A stretch of DNA of 64,000 nucleotides, taken from G963675935 sp963719005 (GTDB lineage Bacteria; Planctomycetota; Planctomycetia; Pirellulales; Thermoguttaceae). The position numbers were made by a program, and so were the translations under genes. Shown here piece after piece: positions 9,446-18,394 of this stretch. The DNA lies in assembly GCA_963719005.1 (NCBI GenBank), contig CAVRAR010000014.1, positions 1,584,467 through 1,648,466 on the forward strand, in the 5' to 3' direction. The notes beneath the pieces are model-generated. The model had not been told where the DNA came from. It did not search any database and saw only the letters and a list, made by a program, of their open reading frames with translations. How positions within the stretch are numbered: position 1 is the first letter of the stretch; the number at the start of each line of letters is the position of its first letter.

Positions 9446-11001
9446 GTGCTCGCCTCCACGATTCGTGGATTCGCCACCTCAGCCGCCGGCCCCGTGACCA
9501 CGGCGGCGCTGCGGCGGGTCGCGCAGACGACGTACAAGAACACGAACGGAAACATAGCAATGTGCTCGACGAACCAGACGACGTTGTCCGAGTCGTTCAC
9601 CAGGATTCCGAAGAGAATGATAATCGCCCACGGCAACAGCAATCGCCGGGCGTCACGGCGGCGCCAGGTGAGCGTCCATCGGCGGACGCGGCCCGCCAGC
9701 AGGCCGAACAACGCCATCGCCGCGGGAACCGAGCAGGGGCCGAAATTCATCATCGCCTCGCCGGCCAGCCCGTAAACCCGCGAGCTCATTCCGATGAAGC
9801 GGTCGCGCTCGAGAGTCGAACTGATCGGCCGCTCGCGATAGCTTCCCGCCCCGTGAAGAAGCTCGGTCCCTTCCTTGACCTTCGTCGGCGGCCGCTCGCG
9901 CCACAGCGGGCCGGGAATGAGCGTCAACGCCGCGCCCACGTAAGTTCGGCCGAAGGCGTACTGGTAGTCGCAGCGGGGTTGGTTCAAGCGGTAGAGCAAG
10001 TAGGCCTGTACGTCGCTTCGGCCCAGGTCGTCGAGAAGCGTGGAGGAGAGAGGGCGGCGAATCTTGCCCTCAACCGCAGCGCGCGCTTGCGACGACTCGA
10101 AGGCCTTCTGCAGCCCGTCCACCCCGGCGCTCTTATAGAACCCGTAAACGTACATGAACAGCACCAGCGCGACCATCCCCGTCACCACAGCCATCCGAGA
10201 GAGAGGCCGAATCCAGAAGTGGATCACTCCCACGGCCGAAAACACGGCCCAAACGACCTCCGCACGGCTGCCCTGAAGACCGCCAAATAGCAGCTTCAGC
10301 ACCGCGAACGCCAGCAGTACCAGGTATAACGTCGGCCAGGCGGGCGTCTTCCTCCGCGCCACGACCACCATCGCGTACGCGAGGATCAACAGGACCGGAA
10401 AGCTCCCCGAGAGCATCCCAATCCGGTCAATTCCCAAGAACGCCTGTTCGCGGTGCTCGGCGGCGGTTATGTAGCCCATCAGCCCGCCGTAGCGAGCGTA
10501 GACCCAGATCTGAAGTGAAATCGCCAGTGCCATTCCAACGCCCAACGCCCACCAGAACCGTTTTGGCCGCAAGTGCCATGCGGTTGTGGCCTTCGGCATG
10601 GCGAGTGTGCCGGCGTCGGCATGCGCCAGCGCGGCGCGGTACGCCAACAGTCCCACCGCGTTCAAGAGGGCCATTGCGCCCAGCCAGCACCGCCAGTCCG
10701 GCGGCGGCAGCACCTCGTCGATCCAGTGATCCCAGCGTACGTGGAAAAGGGGAGCGAGGAAGAAGAAATAGACTCCAAACAGACCGATCAGGCCGACGGG
10801 ATCGAAGGTGTCCACTTCTCCCGTAAACCACCGAACCGCATCCACGCCAATGAGAATTCCGCACAGCGCGAGCGGAAGCAGAAACCAGTGCAAGCATTCG
10901 TCGCTCCCCCGCACGGCCTCCGCGACGCCAAAAGCCAACAGCACCACGCCGCAAAAGACACAACTGAGAAACCAAGGATTGTGCCGTTTGCTTGCGATCA
11001 T
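9442..11001 (-). CDS. Wzy-like oligosaccharide repeat-unit polymerase
   Basis: This is a 519-residue polytopic membrane protein with roughly ten to twelve hydrophobic helices and a long hydrophilic loop in its C-terminal half (LLYRLNQPRCDYQYAFGRTY... to ..FIGMSSRVYGLAGEAMMNFG). That layout and the motif LAGEAMMNFGP are typical of O-antigen/EPS polymerases. It would polymerise flipped repeat units on the periplasmic face. The longer open frame to 11280 is hydrophilic shadow sequence. The ATG at 11001 overlaps the flippase stop as ATGA and is used here. Confidence 0.82.
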   Translation of the reverse strand: MIASKRHNPWFLSCVFCGVVLLAFGVAEAVRGSDECLHWFLLPLALCGILIGVDAVRWFTGEVDTFDPVGLIGLFGVYFFFLAPLFHVRWDHWIDEVLPPPDWRCWLGAMALLNAVGLLAYRAALAHADAGTLAMPKATTAWHLRPKRFWWALGVGMALAISLQIWVYARYGGLMGYITAAEHREQAFLGIDRIGMLSGSFPVLLILAYAMVVVARRKTPAWPTLYLVLLAFAVLKLLFGGLQGSRAEVVWAVFSAVGVIHFWIRPLSRMAVVTGMVALVLFMYVYGFYKSAGVDGLQKAFESSQARAAVEGKIRRPLSSTLLDDLGRSDVQAYLLYRLNQPRCDYQYAFGRTYVGAALTLIPGPLWRERPPTKVKEGTELLHGAGSYRERPISSTLERDRFIGMSSRVYGLAGEAMMNFGPCSVPAAMALFGLLAGRVRRWTLTWRRRDARRLLLPWAIIILFGILVNDSDNVVWFVEHIAMFPFVFLYVVCATRRSAAVVTGPAAEVANPRIVEAST

Positions 11002-12353
11002 GGCCGAGACGCCTCCCACGCAGGCAATGCGGCGACCGCTGCGCGCATCGCGTAGGCAATCACCAGTCCTCGGCTGAAAAGCTGAGCCGTGCACATCAGA
11101 CACAAAGCGATTGCCGCGCCGGTCAGCCCGGCACGGGGAACAAGCCACCAGCAGGCGACCGCCGTTACGGCAGCCACCAGCAACGAGGAGGGAATCTGAA
11201 TGCGGAAGTACTGAGCGGCCGTTACGCCGTAGCCGGCCACTGCGGCCACATAGCCGATTGCCGCCGCGATCATCGTCCACACCAGCACATTGCTATGCTC
11301 GGCATAGACGGGCCCGTAGAGAATCGATAGGATTGGCCGGCCGGCCAGGATCGCGATCGCGACGCCGACCGCGCCGAGCGCTGCGCCGACGGCGACGAGC
11401 TTCGCCAACAATCGCGCAAACGCCGCGGTTTGACCTGCGGCATAGCAACGGGCAAGGCGCGGCATGGCCGACTCGCCCATGGCCGTAATCACCATCGTTC
11501 CCACGAGCCCCAGGTAGTCCAGCGCGCCGAAAATGCCCAGGGCTCGCTCGCCGGCAAAGTGATCGACGAAATACCGCGGTATGTTGACCAGCAGCACGAT
11601 CAGCATCATGCTGATCCCAAGCGGCAGCGACAACCACGCCATCGCCAGCAGCTTTCGCGCCTCCCACCGCGGACGCAGTCCGGTCGGGGCAACGCGACTG
11701 CGCAGCGCCGCGGCCGCATTTGGCAGATCCCAGCCAATCAGGACGCCGCCCCGCGTTGCCGCAACGGCCAGAATGCCGTAGAAGACGCTCCCCGTGGCCA
11801 CGACGACAGCGGCCATCGCCATCAGGGAGACCACGCCCTTGATGATCAGCGACTGTGCAATCCGCCCCATCTGCTCGTGTTGCTGCAACAACCCATAGAC
11901 GATGTCGCTCACCGAATCGACGGCCGCCGAGATCGCGGCCGCAACAATTACCAACGTCGTCTCGCGCCGATAGCCGTACGCCAGGGCGATGCACACAAGG
12001 GCGACGAATGCCCCGGCTGTGGTCGCCAACCGTAGGGCCAGATAGTCGCGGAAGTGGTAAGCCTGCCGTGCGTCTGTGGCCTGCACGGCGCGAAGCTGGA
12101 GCATGAAAAATGCCATCACGGGCGTGGTCACCGATAGCGCCAGCACAAGCTGGCCGACCATATCCGTCGTCCCCGCCCGGGCGAGTACGGCCACCATCGC
12201 CCACTGGCAACCTGCATACACCGCGTTTCCTGCCAACATCCACGCCGAATTGCAGCGGAGCGAGGCCTCCGCCGAGGCCCCGCGCTGACACGCCTGGACT
12301 GTTGCCGGCGGCGGGTTTGCCGTCTGCGTAGCGGCAGATGGGTCGGCAATCAT
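10998..12353 (-). CDS. wzx: Wzx-type polysaccharide flippase (MATE/MVF superfamily)
   Basis: The 451-residue protein is almost entirely hydrophobic, with about 12 predicted helices starting at AWMLAGNAVYAGCQWAMVAVL. It has the family traits of Asn/Arg-rich cytoplasmic loops and helices such as SLPLGISMMLIVLLVNIPRYFV. It would move undecaprenyl-linked repeat units across the inner membrane. It is the first gene of the operon: a sigma70-like promoter lies about 55 bp upstream and no other minus-strand gene precedes it. Confidence 0.88.
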   Translation of the reverse strand: MIADPSAATQTANPPPATVQACQRGASAEASLRCNSAWMLAGNAVYAGCQWAMVAVLARAGTTDMVGQLVLALSVTTPVMAFFMLQLRAVQATDARQAYHFRDYLALRLATTAGAFVALVCIALAYGYRRETTLVIVAAAISAAVDSVSDIVYGLLQQHEQMGRIAQSLIIKGVVSLMAMAAVVVATGSVFYGILAVAATRGGVLIGWDLPNAAAALRSRVAPTGLRPRWEARKLLAMAWLSLPLGISMMLIVLLVNIPRYFVDHFAGERALGIFGALDYLGLVGTMVITAMGESAMPRLARCYAAGQTAAFARLLAKLVAVGAALGAVGVAIAILAGRPILSILYGPVYAEHSNVLVWTMIAAAIGYVAAVAGYGVTAAQYFRIQIPSSLLVAAVTAVACWWLVPRAGLTGAAIALCLMCTAQLFSRGLVIAYAMRAAVAALPAWEASRP

Positions 12354-12748
12354 GGGCGTCGGCCCTTGTCAGGGAGGTGTTTGATAGTAACCCGCAAGCG
12401 AGCCCGTACATTATAGCAATAAGGCTGTGGAAGTAAACGGGGCATTGTGGGTTAATAACATATAATACGGTAGCTGTGCAATCTAGGGCGAAGTCTGCGC
12501 TTGGCGGTGGTGGAAAACCTGCTAGAATATACTGATAGCTGGGCAATCACCCCCTCCGGTAGGTATAGATCACTAGAGCAGTTTCATTTTAGGTGTAGCG
12601 TGTTGCGTGCCCTGCCCAAGCTTACCGCGGGCATGTTTTCCCGAGGAAAACCGCTATATGGCGACGCGAGCGTGGCCATAGTGCCCGTCCTAACCTGCCA
12701 AGTGTACCCAGATATCGCCAGACCGATCGTGAAACCGCTCTAGTCCAA
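12354..12748. other. Intergenic region between the EPS operon and the duplicated-domain gene
   Basis: AT-rich gap of 395 bp. It holds the minus-strand promoter above and a plus-strand TATAAT at 12461-12466 with no good -35. Plus-strand open frames here show no coding character, and I see no RNA gene. Confidence 0.5.
12410..12437 (-). promoter_or_regulatory. Sigma70-like promoter of the polysaccharide operon
   Basis: On the minus strand a perfect TATAAT (12410-12415) lies 16 bp downstream of TTTACT (12432-12437). A TG two bases before the -10 makes it an extended -10. Transcription would start near 12403, giving a leader of about 50 nt before the flippase ATG. Confidence 0.6.
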
Positions 12749-13810
12749 ATGCGCAGCAAGTCATCATCACCGTCCTGCCCGTCGGTGCCGGCCTATCCTG
12801 GCCGGCGGAGGCATTTCCGCAAAGGGGACATCGTCGAGGTTCTCAGCGAAACCGAAATCCGCAACCTGCTCAACGGCCAGGGCACGCTCGACAACCTCCC
12901 TTTCATGCCCGAGATGTTCCAGTTCTGTGGGCGTCGCTGCCGGGTGCTATCGCGATTGGATAAGGTCTATCTCGACGGCTACCGCTACATGGGCTATCTG
13001 GCGGACACCGTGGTTCTCGAGGAGATTCGCTGCGACGGGTCGGCCCACGCAGGCTGTCAGATGGGTTGCCTTGTCCTTTGGAAAGAGGCCTGGCTGAAGC
13101 CGGCCCAAGAGGCCCCGGATCGTCCTGCCCCGGTTGCTCCCCAGTTGCTGAACTCGGTGGGTGCGGGATGCGTCGAGGAGGTCTTCTTCTGCCAGGCAAC
13201 GGAATTGGTGCGGGCCGTAAGACGAATCTCGCCTTGGGCCTTATGGCGCTACGCCCGCGACCTATGGCAGGGCGACCGCAGCCTTCCGGAGCTTGCCGAC
13301 ATGGTGTTCCTGTTGATCGCCAATAAGATTCGCCGCAGGTTCAAGCGGCGGCTGCACGGTATGACGCCGGGTGAGTTACAGAGCACTCCGGCCGTGAGCC
13401 TTGATCTGAAGCCGGGCAGCCTGGTGCGCGTCAAGGATCGCGAACAGATCCGCGCGACCCTGGACACGGTCGGCCGCAACCGCGGGTTGGTGTTCCTGCC
13501 CGACATGGTACGGTTTTGCGGGCAGACCTTCCGCGTGGCCCGGCGGATCGAGCGAGCGGTGATCGACCATTCGGGGCAGATGAGGTTTTTCCACAATACG
13601 GTGGCGCTCGAGGGTGTGTATTGCAGCGGGCTCTCGTTGGGCGCATGCGGACGTAGTTGTTACCACTTGTGGCGGGAGGCGTGGCTGGAAAAGATCGACG
13701 TCGAAGTTGAGGCGGCCGCGCCGGCGGGCGATGCGGGCACGCCGACGAACCGGTTCAGCGACGGTCTTTCGGTACGCGATGGGCCAAGCGGGTCATGCCG
13801 GCCGTCCTAA
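12749..13810 (+). CDS. Protein with two copies of a small Cys-containing WKEAWLK-type domain; C-terminus replaced by recombinase remnant
   Basis: Two homologous units are visible, about residues 28-118 and 215-310. Each starts G-(D/S)-(I/L)-V-(E/R)-V and contains (L/F)PDMVRFCG / MPEMFQFCG, a DTVVLEE or NTVALEG strand, then C.G..L.AC...C and a closing WKEAWLKP or WREAWLEK. I recall single-unit versions as small proteins of unknown function found in secondary-metabolite and polysaccharide loci, but no reaction is established. The conserved cysteines could bind a metal. From about 13745 onward the frame reads antisense-of-frame recombinase DNA (next entry), so the last ~20 residues are probably not original. 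Confidence 0.65.
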   Translation: MRSKSSSPSCPSVPAYPGRRRHFRKGDIVEVLSETEIRNLLNGQGTLDNLPFMPEMFQFCGRRCRVLSRLDKVYLDGYRYMGYLADTVVLEEIRCDGSAHAGCQMGCLVLWKEAWLKPAQEAPDRPAPVAPQLLNSVGAGCVEEVFFCQATELVRAVRRISPWALWRYARDLWQGDRSLPELADMVFLLIANKIRRRFKRRLHGMTPGELQSTPAVSLDLKPGSLVRVKDREQIRATLDTVGRNRGLVFLPDMVRFCGQTFRVARRIERAVIDHSGQMRFFHNTVALEGVYCSGLSLGACGRSCYHLWREAWLEKIDVEVEAAAPAGDAGTPTNRFSDGLSVRDGPSGSCRPS

Positions 13811-14010
13811 AACGGCTGATGCGTCATTCGAGCATTGACACGACGATGGGCTACTATGTCGCCCTGGATTCTGCCGACGTGGCCGACGAGCTATGGGCCA
13901 AGTTTGGGACGAAGGGCACTTACAACAACCCGTACAACAAACGGCCCCAGCAGGCCCCAGCAACAGAAACGGCCCCCGCCGATGACTCGACAGAAGCCGT
14001 TAAATCATAA
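13753..14010 (+). pseudogene. 3' remnant of a tyrosine recombinase (integrase)
   Basis: In frame from about 13753 the DNA encodes QRRSFGTRWAKRVMPAVL, then RLMRHSSIDTTMGYYV. This is the C-terminal R..H...Y block of a tyrosine recombinase with the nucleophile in TMGYY, followed by ALDSADVADELWAKFG. The matching block of the integrase at 61.9 kb reads LRRAFCSRWARKVMPAVLQ and RHAHISTTMGYYVSL, so the two are relatives. All of the N-terminal and most of the catalytic domain is missing, so it cannot be active. It marks the left boundary of the accessory block. Confidence 0.8.
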
Positions 14011-14244
14011 GACGTTAGTAGCGGAGGGCACGGGAATGCAAATTTCCGCAAAAGGCCGACGAACCGGAACTACATTTCTTCCCGCAGAACTGGACACTTC
14101 TTTGATTCGGCTTGTCCCAGCGTCAGTTTAAGACGCCGTTCTTATCGGACTTTTGACCGCTCGGCTATCGGACTTTGGCGGCGGCAGGGCCGAGGATCGA
14201 CGGGTTGGCGGCCACTTTCTTCCACAAATTCTCCAGCGTTTCAA

Positions 14245-14272
14245 TTTACAACCGGCAGCACTCGTGTATAAT
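14245..14272 (+). promoter_or_regulatory. Sigma70-like promoter upstream of the primase-helicase-like operon
   Basis: TTTACA (14245-14250), a 16-bp spacer and TATAAT (14267-14272). The start of transcription would be near 14279, leaving a leader of about 225 nt before the ATG at 14505. The preceding 14011-14244 shows nothing recognisable. Confidence 0.6.
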
Positions 14273-14278
14273 AGGGGT

Positions 14279-14504
14279 AGCGGCAAGAGGATCAGCCCTA
14301 AGTCCACAGTGCTTTCTTTGCCACGCTGGCACAAAACCTCATCAGCGGTCGCCCGTATCGGGCATTGATTCTCCATCGGTTCGTCTGCCGAGGCTCTCAG
14401 AGTCTAGGCTGGGGCGGTAGCCTTTCGACTGGCTGCTACGCCCAACCGCTTCGGAGACTGCCCAGCGGGTTTATATTTCTTGATCCCTGAAAGAGGAGAA
14501 AACC
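14279..14504 (+). promoter_or_regulatory. Structured 5' leader
   Basis: The leader can fold GCCCG-TAT-CGGGC and a longer hairpin around 14411-14452 pairing GGGCG..TAGC with GCTA..CGCCC. It ends with a strong RBS (AGAGGAG) 8 nt before the ATG. No known riboswitch class is recognised. Confidence 0.35.
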
Positions 14505-16235
14505 ATGCGTGAGGCAGTGAGAAAGGCGGCCCCGGTTAAGAGTGGTGGCCGGGCCAAGCCAGCTTTGCGAATCGCAGAGATGGGCGAAGCGGCGTCAACC
14601 GTGGGGGGTTGTAATGGGTCACAGCAAGAAGGCAAGCAACCGAAATTCACCTGGAAGGTCGAGCGTGGAGCAGCCCCTAATTACAGGGGACTAGGGGAAC
14701 TACTGGCGGCGACCGGCAACCTGTACCGGCACCACGCCGATGGGCACGCCCTTGTCCAGGTGTTGGCTGGCGGCAAGACCCGATTGATCGCCAAGGGCGA
14801 CCAGCTAGCCCCCGTAATCGTAGATCGGGTCAGAATGACAGTCACCAAGAACGGCAAGACCGTCAGCGAGTTGCCGACTGCCGCCCACCTCAACGCCATG
14901 CTGAAGTCAGAGGCGTTTCTCGGGCAGTTCATCCCCGTCGATGTCGTTACAACCCACCCCGTCTACCTTGATGACTTCTCGTTGGCTCAGCCCGGCTTTA
15001 ACGACGGGGGGCCGGGCAACCGTATTCTTTACATCGGCCCCAAACCGGAGATTGCTCGCACGACCGAGACCATCGAACGGTTCTTGGACGTGATGGCCTT
15101 CGCCTCAAACGCCGACCGCACAAATACAGCGGGGGCCGCATTGACGGTGCTGCTGCGTCGTCTGTGGCCGGGCCAGAAGCCGGTCATACTCGTGACGGCC
15201 ACCATATCCCACTCGGGCAAGGGGACGATCACCGACTTCGTTCGTGGCAACGTGGCGAAAGCCGACGTTCTGTACGAGGCTAACGACTGGCCGATGAAAT
15301 CCGAATTTCAACGGCAAATGAAAGGCAACCCTGAGATCGGCGTTGTCCTCTTCGACAATGTTCGCTGCGACAGTGCGGGGGGGCAAGCCCAGTTCATTCG
15401 TTCAGCCTTCATCGAGTCGTTCATCACGAATCCTGAGATTACTCTCGCCTCACCCGGTGTGGGCGAGGCCATTCATCTCGACAACCGATATGTCATGACC
15501 ATCAACACCAACGATGGCCGACTCAGCCCTGACCTCATGAATCGAGCACTCTCGGTCCATTTGGCACCAAAGGGGACTGTGCATGACAAAGAGACCACAA
15601 TCGGCAATCCCAAATTGGAATTTCTCCCGAAATACCGGGATCAGATTGAAGCAGAGTTGCATGGGATGATCGAGCGATGGAAGGCGGCGGGGCAGCCCTT
15701 GGACGAAGATGCCAAGCATTCAATGACGCCCTGGGCACGCACAATCGGCGGAATTCTAATCGTCAACGGCTTCAAGGATTTTCTGGGCAACGTCAACACC
15801 CGCAAGGCCGCAGACGACCCAATCCAAGAAGCGTTGGCAATCCTGGGGGTCGCAAAACCCGACAAGAAATTGCGGCCCGGCGAATGGGCGAAGGTCATTG
15901 TGGACGAGGGGTTGGCCAAGAAGCTGCTTCCGCCGAATGAACGGGATACGGAAAAATCTCGGGCCAGGGCTACCGGCGTGATCCTCAGCAAGTACATCGG
16001 TGTAGCGTTCCTTGGTCGCACCGAGACGACGCTCTATCATTTTCGCCTGGAGGGTGGATACAAGCGATGGAACGAGGGCAAGAACCCGCATGTCCGCTAT
16101 GTGTTCACCATCATCGAGAAGGAGCCGATTCCGACAGACGACGGCAGTGTACACGCCGTTGACGTTGACGGTGGCGTGACCGCCGAGGTTAAAGGTGAGC
16201 CTGTTGCCGCTGTCGCCACGAAGGGGCAACCATGA
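14505..16235 (+). CDS. AAA+/primase-helicase-like ATPase of plasmid or phage type
   Basis: The 576-residue product has a basic N-terminus, a middle domain (LLAATGNLYRHHADGHALVQ, RVRMTVTKNGKTVSELPT) and an ATPase core. The P-loop-like segment is ATISHSGKGTITDFV (near residue 230), the Walker B-like strand is GVVLFDNVRCD, and a sensor-like stretch is NRYVMTINTND. The plan resembles C-terminal helicase domains of phage/plasmid primases, so a role in replication of the element is likely but not proven. The start is set by a strong RBS. The stop overlaps an ATG at 16232. Confidence 0.6.
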   Translation: MREAVRKAAPVKSGGRAKPALRIAEMGEAASTVGGCNGSQQEGKQPKFTWKVERGAAPNYRGLGELLAATGNLYRHHADGHALVQVLAGGKTRLIAKGDQLAPVIVDRVRMTVTKNGKTVSELPTAAHLNAMLKSEAFLGQFIPVDVVTTHPVYLDDFSLAQPGFNDGGPGNRILYIGPKPEIARTTETIERFLDVMAFASNADRTNTAGAALTVLLRRLWPGQKPVILVTATISHSGKGTITDFVRGNVAKADVLYEANDWPMKSEFQRQMKGNPEIGVVLFDNVRCDSAGGQAQFIRSAFIESFITNPEITLASPGVGEAIHLDNRYVMTINTNDGRLSPDLMNRALSVHLAPKGTVHDKETTIGNPKLEFLPKYRDQIEAELHGMIERWKAAGQPLDEDAKHSMTPWARTIGGILIVNGFKDFLGNVNTRKAADDPIQEALAILGVAKPDKKLRPGEWAKVIVDEGLAKKLLPPNERDTEKSRARATGVILSKYIGVAFLGRTETTLYHFRLEGGYKRWNEGKNPHVRYVFTIIEKEPIPTDDGSVHAVDVDGGVTAEVKGEPVAAVATKGQP

Positions 16236-17007
16236 AAACAGAAGGAAGTGGTTCAAAAAGCGCTTTTCGCCGCTTTGCGGCGACAAGGCGGCACTGATCT
16301 CCGATTTCCGGGCACGCAACCGCCATGCTTTCGTGCGATGGGTTGGCATTCATGACGGCATCATCAAAAACATTTCGCCGTTCGACATTGTTGCGGCGGC
16401 GGGGTGTGATGAGCGGCGGTATGCTCCCAATGGTGGTCTCGTTGCCGAGGACTGGCCCGACCTGAAAGCATGCTGCGGTCCCGAGGACGATGAACTGACA
16501 CAGTTGGACCGCAACGAAATTGTTGCCGCCATTCTGAAGAACGCTCTCCTTAAAGCAGGCTACTCTGTCGGGGTTGTCAGATATGTCGTCGAACACTTGA
16601 CGGACGAACTACAGGACAGCGAGCTTTGGGCTGCCGTCGAGCAGTCATCTTTTGCAGGGGTAGCCGCCAATGTGAGCAAGCGTGCCGCCGCCCTGACTAA
16701 GAGCAAGGCGACGACAGGCACGAATGATCTCATCATCGACCGCAGCACGTTTACCGTGTCGTACAAGGGGCGATCTTGCTTCCTCGGCTACACCAAGCCG
16801 TTCCAGCTTATCGAACGGCTAAACAAAGCCCGTAGGTATTTTAGCCTCGGTGAGTTGATTCAGGACGTGTGGCCCGACAACGTTATCCAGGGCGAGACTG
16901 TACAGCGGCATGTGAGTATCCTTCGCAAGAAACTCAAGAAGGCGGGCATCGAAGATATAGTAATCGATGGCAGTGAACCCGACCACTACCGTCTGGTTCT
17001 CCGCTGA
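16195..17007 (+). CDS. Protein with C-terminal OmpR/PhoB-like winged helix
   Basis: Residues ~185-270 form a winged helix of the Trans_reg_C type: YTKPFQLIERLNKARRYFSL, ELIQDVWPDN, then ETVQRHVSILRKKLKKAGI as the recognition helix and a closing DHYRLVLR wing. There is no receiver domain; the N-terminal half is unrecognised. The start is uncertain. The frame opens 40 nt inside the preceding gene, while an ATG at 16232 that overlaps the upstream stop leads into another frame, so either an indel near 16270 or a later start is possible. It probably regulates the element's own genes. Confidence 0.55.
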   Translation: MSLLPLSPRRGNHENRRKWFKKRFSPLCGDKAALISDFRARNRHAFVRWVGIHDGIIKNISPFDIVAAAGCDERRYAPNGGLVAEDWPDLKACCGPEDDELTQLDRNEIVAAILKNALLKAGYSVGVVRYVVEHLTDELQDSELWAAVEQSSFAGVAANVSKRAAALTKSKATTGTNDLIIDRSTFTVSYKGRSCFLGYTKPFQLIERLNKARRYFSLGELIQDVWPDNVIQGETVQRHVSILRKKLKKAGIEDIVIDGSEPDHYRLVLR

Positions 17008-17161
17008 TTCTCTTCCACGGCATTTCCACGCATTTCCACGCCGATTCTTCGGTGCTACCCGAAGCATTTCTACGGCCTGTGGCATCATCGGGAATACTAC
17101 GGTCCAGTTCACGATCACATGCGTGATCGCTGGACCACACAACGAATAAGGAGCGATTGAA

Positions 17162-17428
17162 ATGTCTAAGAAACCTGAACCCGACTACGGCCACATCCAG
17201 ATCAAATGCAAGTGCCTGCGTTGCAGCCTGCATTTTATCGTTTGTACGCAATGCCCCGACCGTCATTCGAGCAATACCCTGTATTGCCCCGAATGCGGGC
17301 AACATGGCGATGATGCCGCTTGGCTTATATGGACCGAGGCCAAGCCCGAACTGATCTTCCAGGTTGTTCCCGGCCAAGCGACTTTGGCCGGAATGGTTTT
17401 GCCGAAGGGGGAAGTGAGCCATGAGTAG
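17162..17428 (+). CDS. Small zinc-ribbon protein
   Basis: The 88-residue protein carries two cysteine pairs, KCKCLRCSLHFIVCTQCPD and YCPECGQHG, spaced to bind zinc. A clear AAGGAG RBS precedes the ATG. It overlaps the next gene by ATGA. Function unknown. Confidence 0.6.
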   Translation: MSKKPEPDYGHIQIKCKCLRCSLHFIVCTQCPDRHSSNTLYCPECGQHGDDAAWLIWTEAKPELIFQVVPGQATLAGMVLPKGEVSHE

Positions 17429-17738
17429 ATTGTATGGGATGCAACTTGTGGTGTTGGGACATAACCCCGACAAGATCGCAAACATCGAAGCGGCTGCGGA
17501 AGGAGAATGGCCGTTTGCAGATTGGGTTATCGAGGACGGTGAAATGGAAGCAACAGGAGATGAGTTCCTGTGCGGCGGCGAATCGGAAGAGGAATTCGCA
17601 GAACGTCTTTCCAAGGCCATTTGGCTCGCCAACGGAAGCTACTGCCATGTTGTTGTTCGTGCCACGTTCTTGGAGAACCTCCCATTCGACACGCATGAAC
17701 TGACGGAGGACGATTATGTTCGCCTGATGAGGGCATGA
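17421..17738 (+). CDS. Hypothetical acidic protein, 105 aa
   Basis: It is translationally coupled to the zinc-ribbon gene (overlap of 8 nt). The sequence is acidic (GESEEEFAERLSKAIW, HELTEDDYVRLMRA) and looks like a small alpha/beta fold. It is not recognised. A hairpin element of repeat family C follows the stop. Confidence 0.55.
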   Translation: MSRLYGMQLVVLGHNPDKIANIEAAAEGEWPFADWVIEDGEMEATGDEFLCGGESEEEFAERLSKAIWLANGSYCHVVVRATFLENLPFDTHELTEDDYVRLMRA

Positions 17739-17758
17739 TTGGAAGGCTGGCATGGATG

Positions 17759-17805
17759 CTCAGCCGCCCCGGCCTCATTCGCTGAGTGGTGCCGGGGCGA
17801 TTGAG
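17759..17805 (+). repeat. Hairpin repeat, family C copy 1
   Basis: CGCCCCGGC (17765-17773) pairs perfectly with GCCGGGGCG (17791-17799), with an outer CTCA/TGAG pairing. It lies 20 nt after a stop codon. A near copy lies at 20202-20247. It could be an RNA processing or termination element. Confidence 0.65.
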
Positions 17806-17870
17806 CCTCAGTAGCGATGAGCGGGAATGGTCGCACGTTTTTCCTCCCTCTTTGTTTGGAGGTGTAATTG

Positions 17871-18017
17871 ATGAATTACAGATATGAGTTTCGCCAATGC
17901 GGTTCAACTGGCTGCGAGATTTTGGATTTCGATGGAACTGTGTTCGCTTGGACAATTGATCCTGCCTGGGCGACGGTGATCGTGACCATGTTGAATTGGT
18001 TGGAGGAAACACGATGA
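17871..18017 (+). CDS. Small protein, 48 aa; paralogue of the gene at 18968
   Basis: Reads MNYRYEFRQCGSTGCEILDF, then DGTVFAWTIDPAW. The gene at 18968 encodes an aligned sequence (SGTCGCEIIDADGRVFAWAVD), so these are duplicates. A GGAGG RBS lies upstream of the ATG. It overlaps the next gene by ATGA. Function unknown. Confidence 0.6.
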   Translation: MNYRYEFRQCGSTGCEILDFDGTVFAWTIDPAWATVIVTMLNWLEETR

Positions 18018-18247
18018 ACAATTCCCGCATGATCCGAGTTCCCGAGCAATTGCACCGACGATTGTGTCGGCTTAAAGCGGAGATTCTCGTGGCGAAAGAG
18101 AAAGCCCAAGGCTACCACACTGTTCCCCTTGTCGAACAGGGGGAAAAGGTCTGGGTGTCGCATGCCTCAATAATCTCCCTCGCATTGGATGCGTTTGAGG
18201 ACCACAGAGCGAGGTCGAACCCTAGAAAAAATGGCAAAACGCAATAA
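18014..18247 (+). CDS. Possible ribbon-helix-helix DNA-binding protein
   Basis: The 77-residue product has a short N-terminal strand and helix (MIRVPEQLHRRLCRLKAEIL) and a C-terminal helix (SHASIISLALDAFEDHRA), the outline of RHH regulators, with a basic tail. The call is tentative. The start overlaps the preceding stop by ATGA. Confidence 0.45.
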   Translation: MNNSRMIRVPEQLHRRLCRLKAEILVAKEKAQGYHTVPLVEQGEKVWVSHASIISLALDAFEDHRARSNPRKNGKTQ

Positions 18248-18394
18248 CAAAAACAGGTGTATACACCTTGCGACCTGAATAATTTGGAAAAAACAATTCG
18301 AGGTTTCAGTCGCCTCCACCTCCCAGAATTAAAAAATAAGCGGCTGGAGCCCCGAAGTGCAGCAACGTCAACCACAGAACGAGTAAGACAAACA

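Noticed and set aside
12501..12743. 80-aa frame upstream of the duplicated-domain gene
   Set aside because: No RBS, no motif, lies in an AT-rich promoter region.
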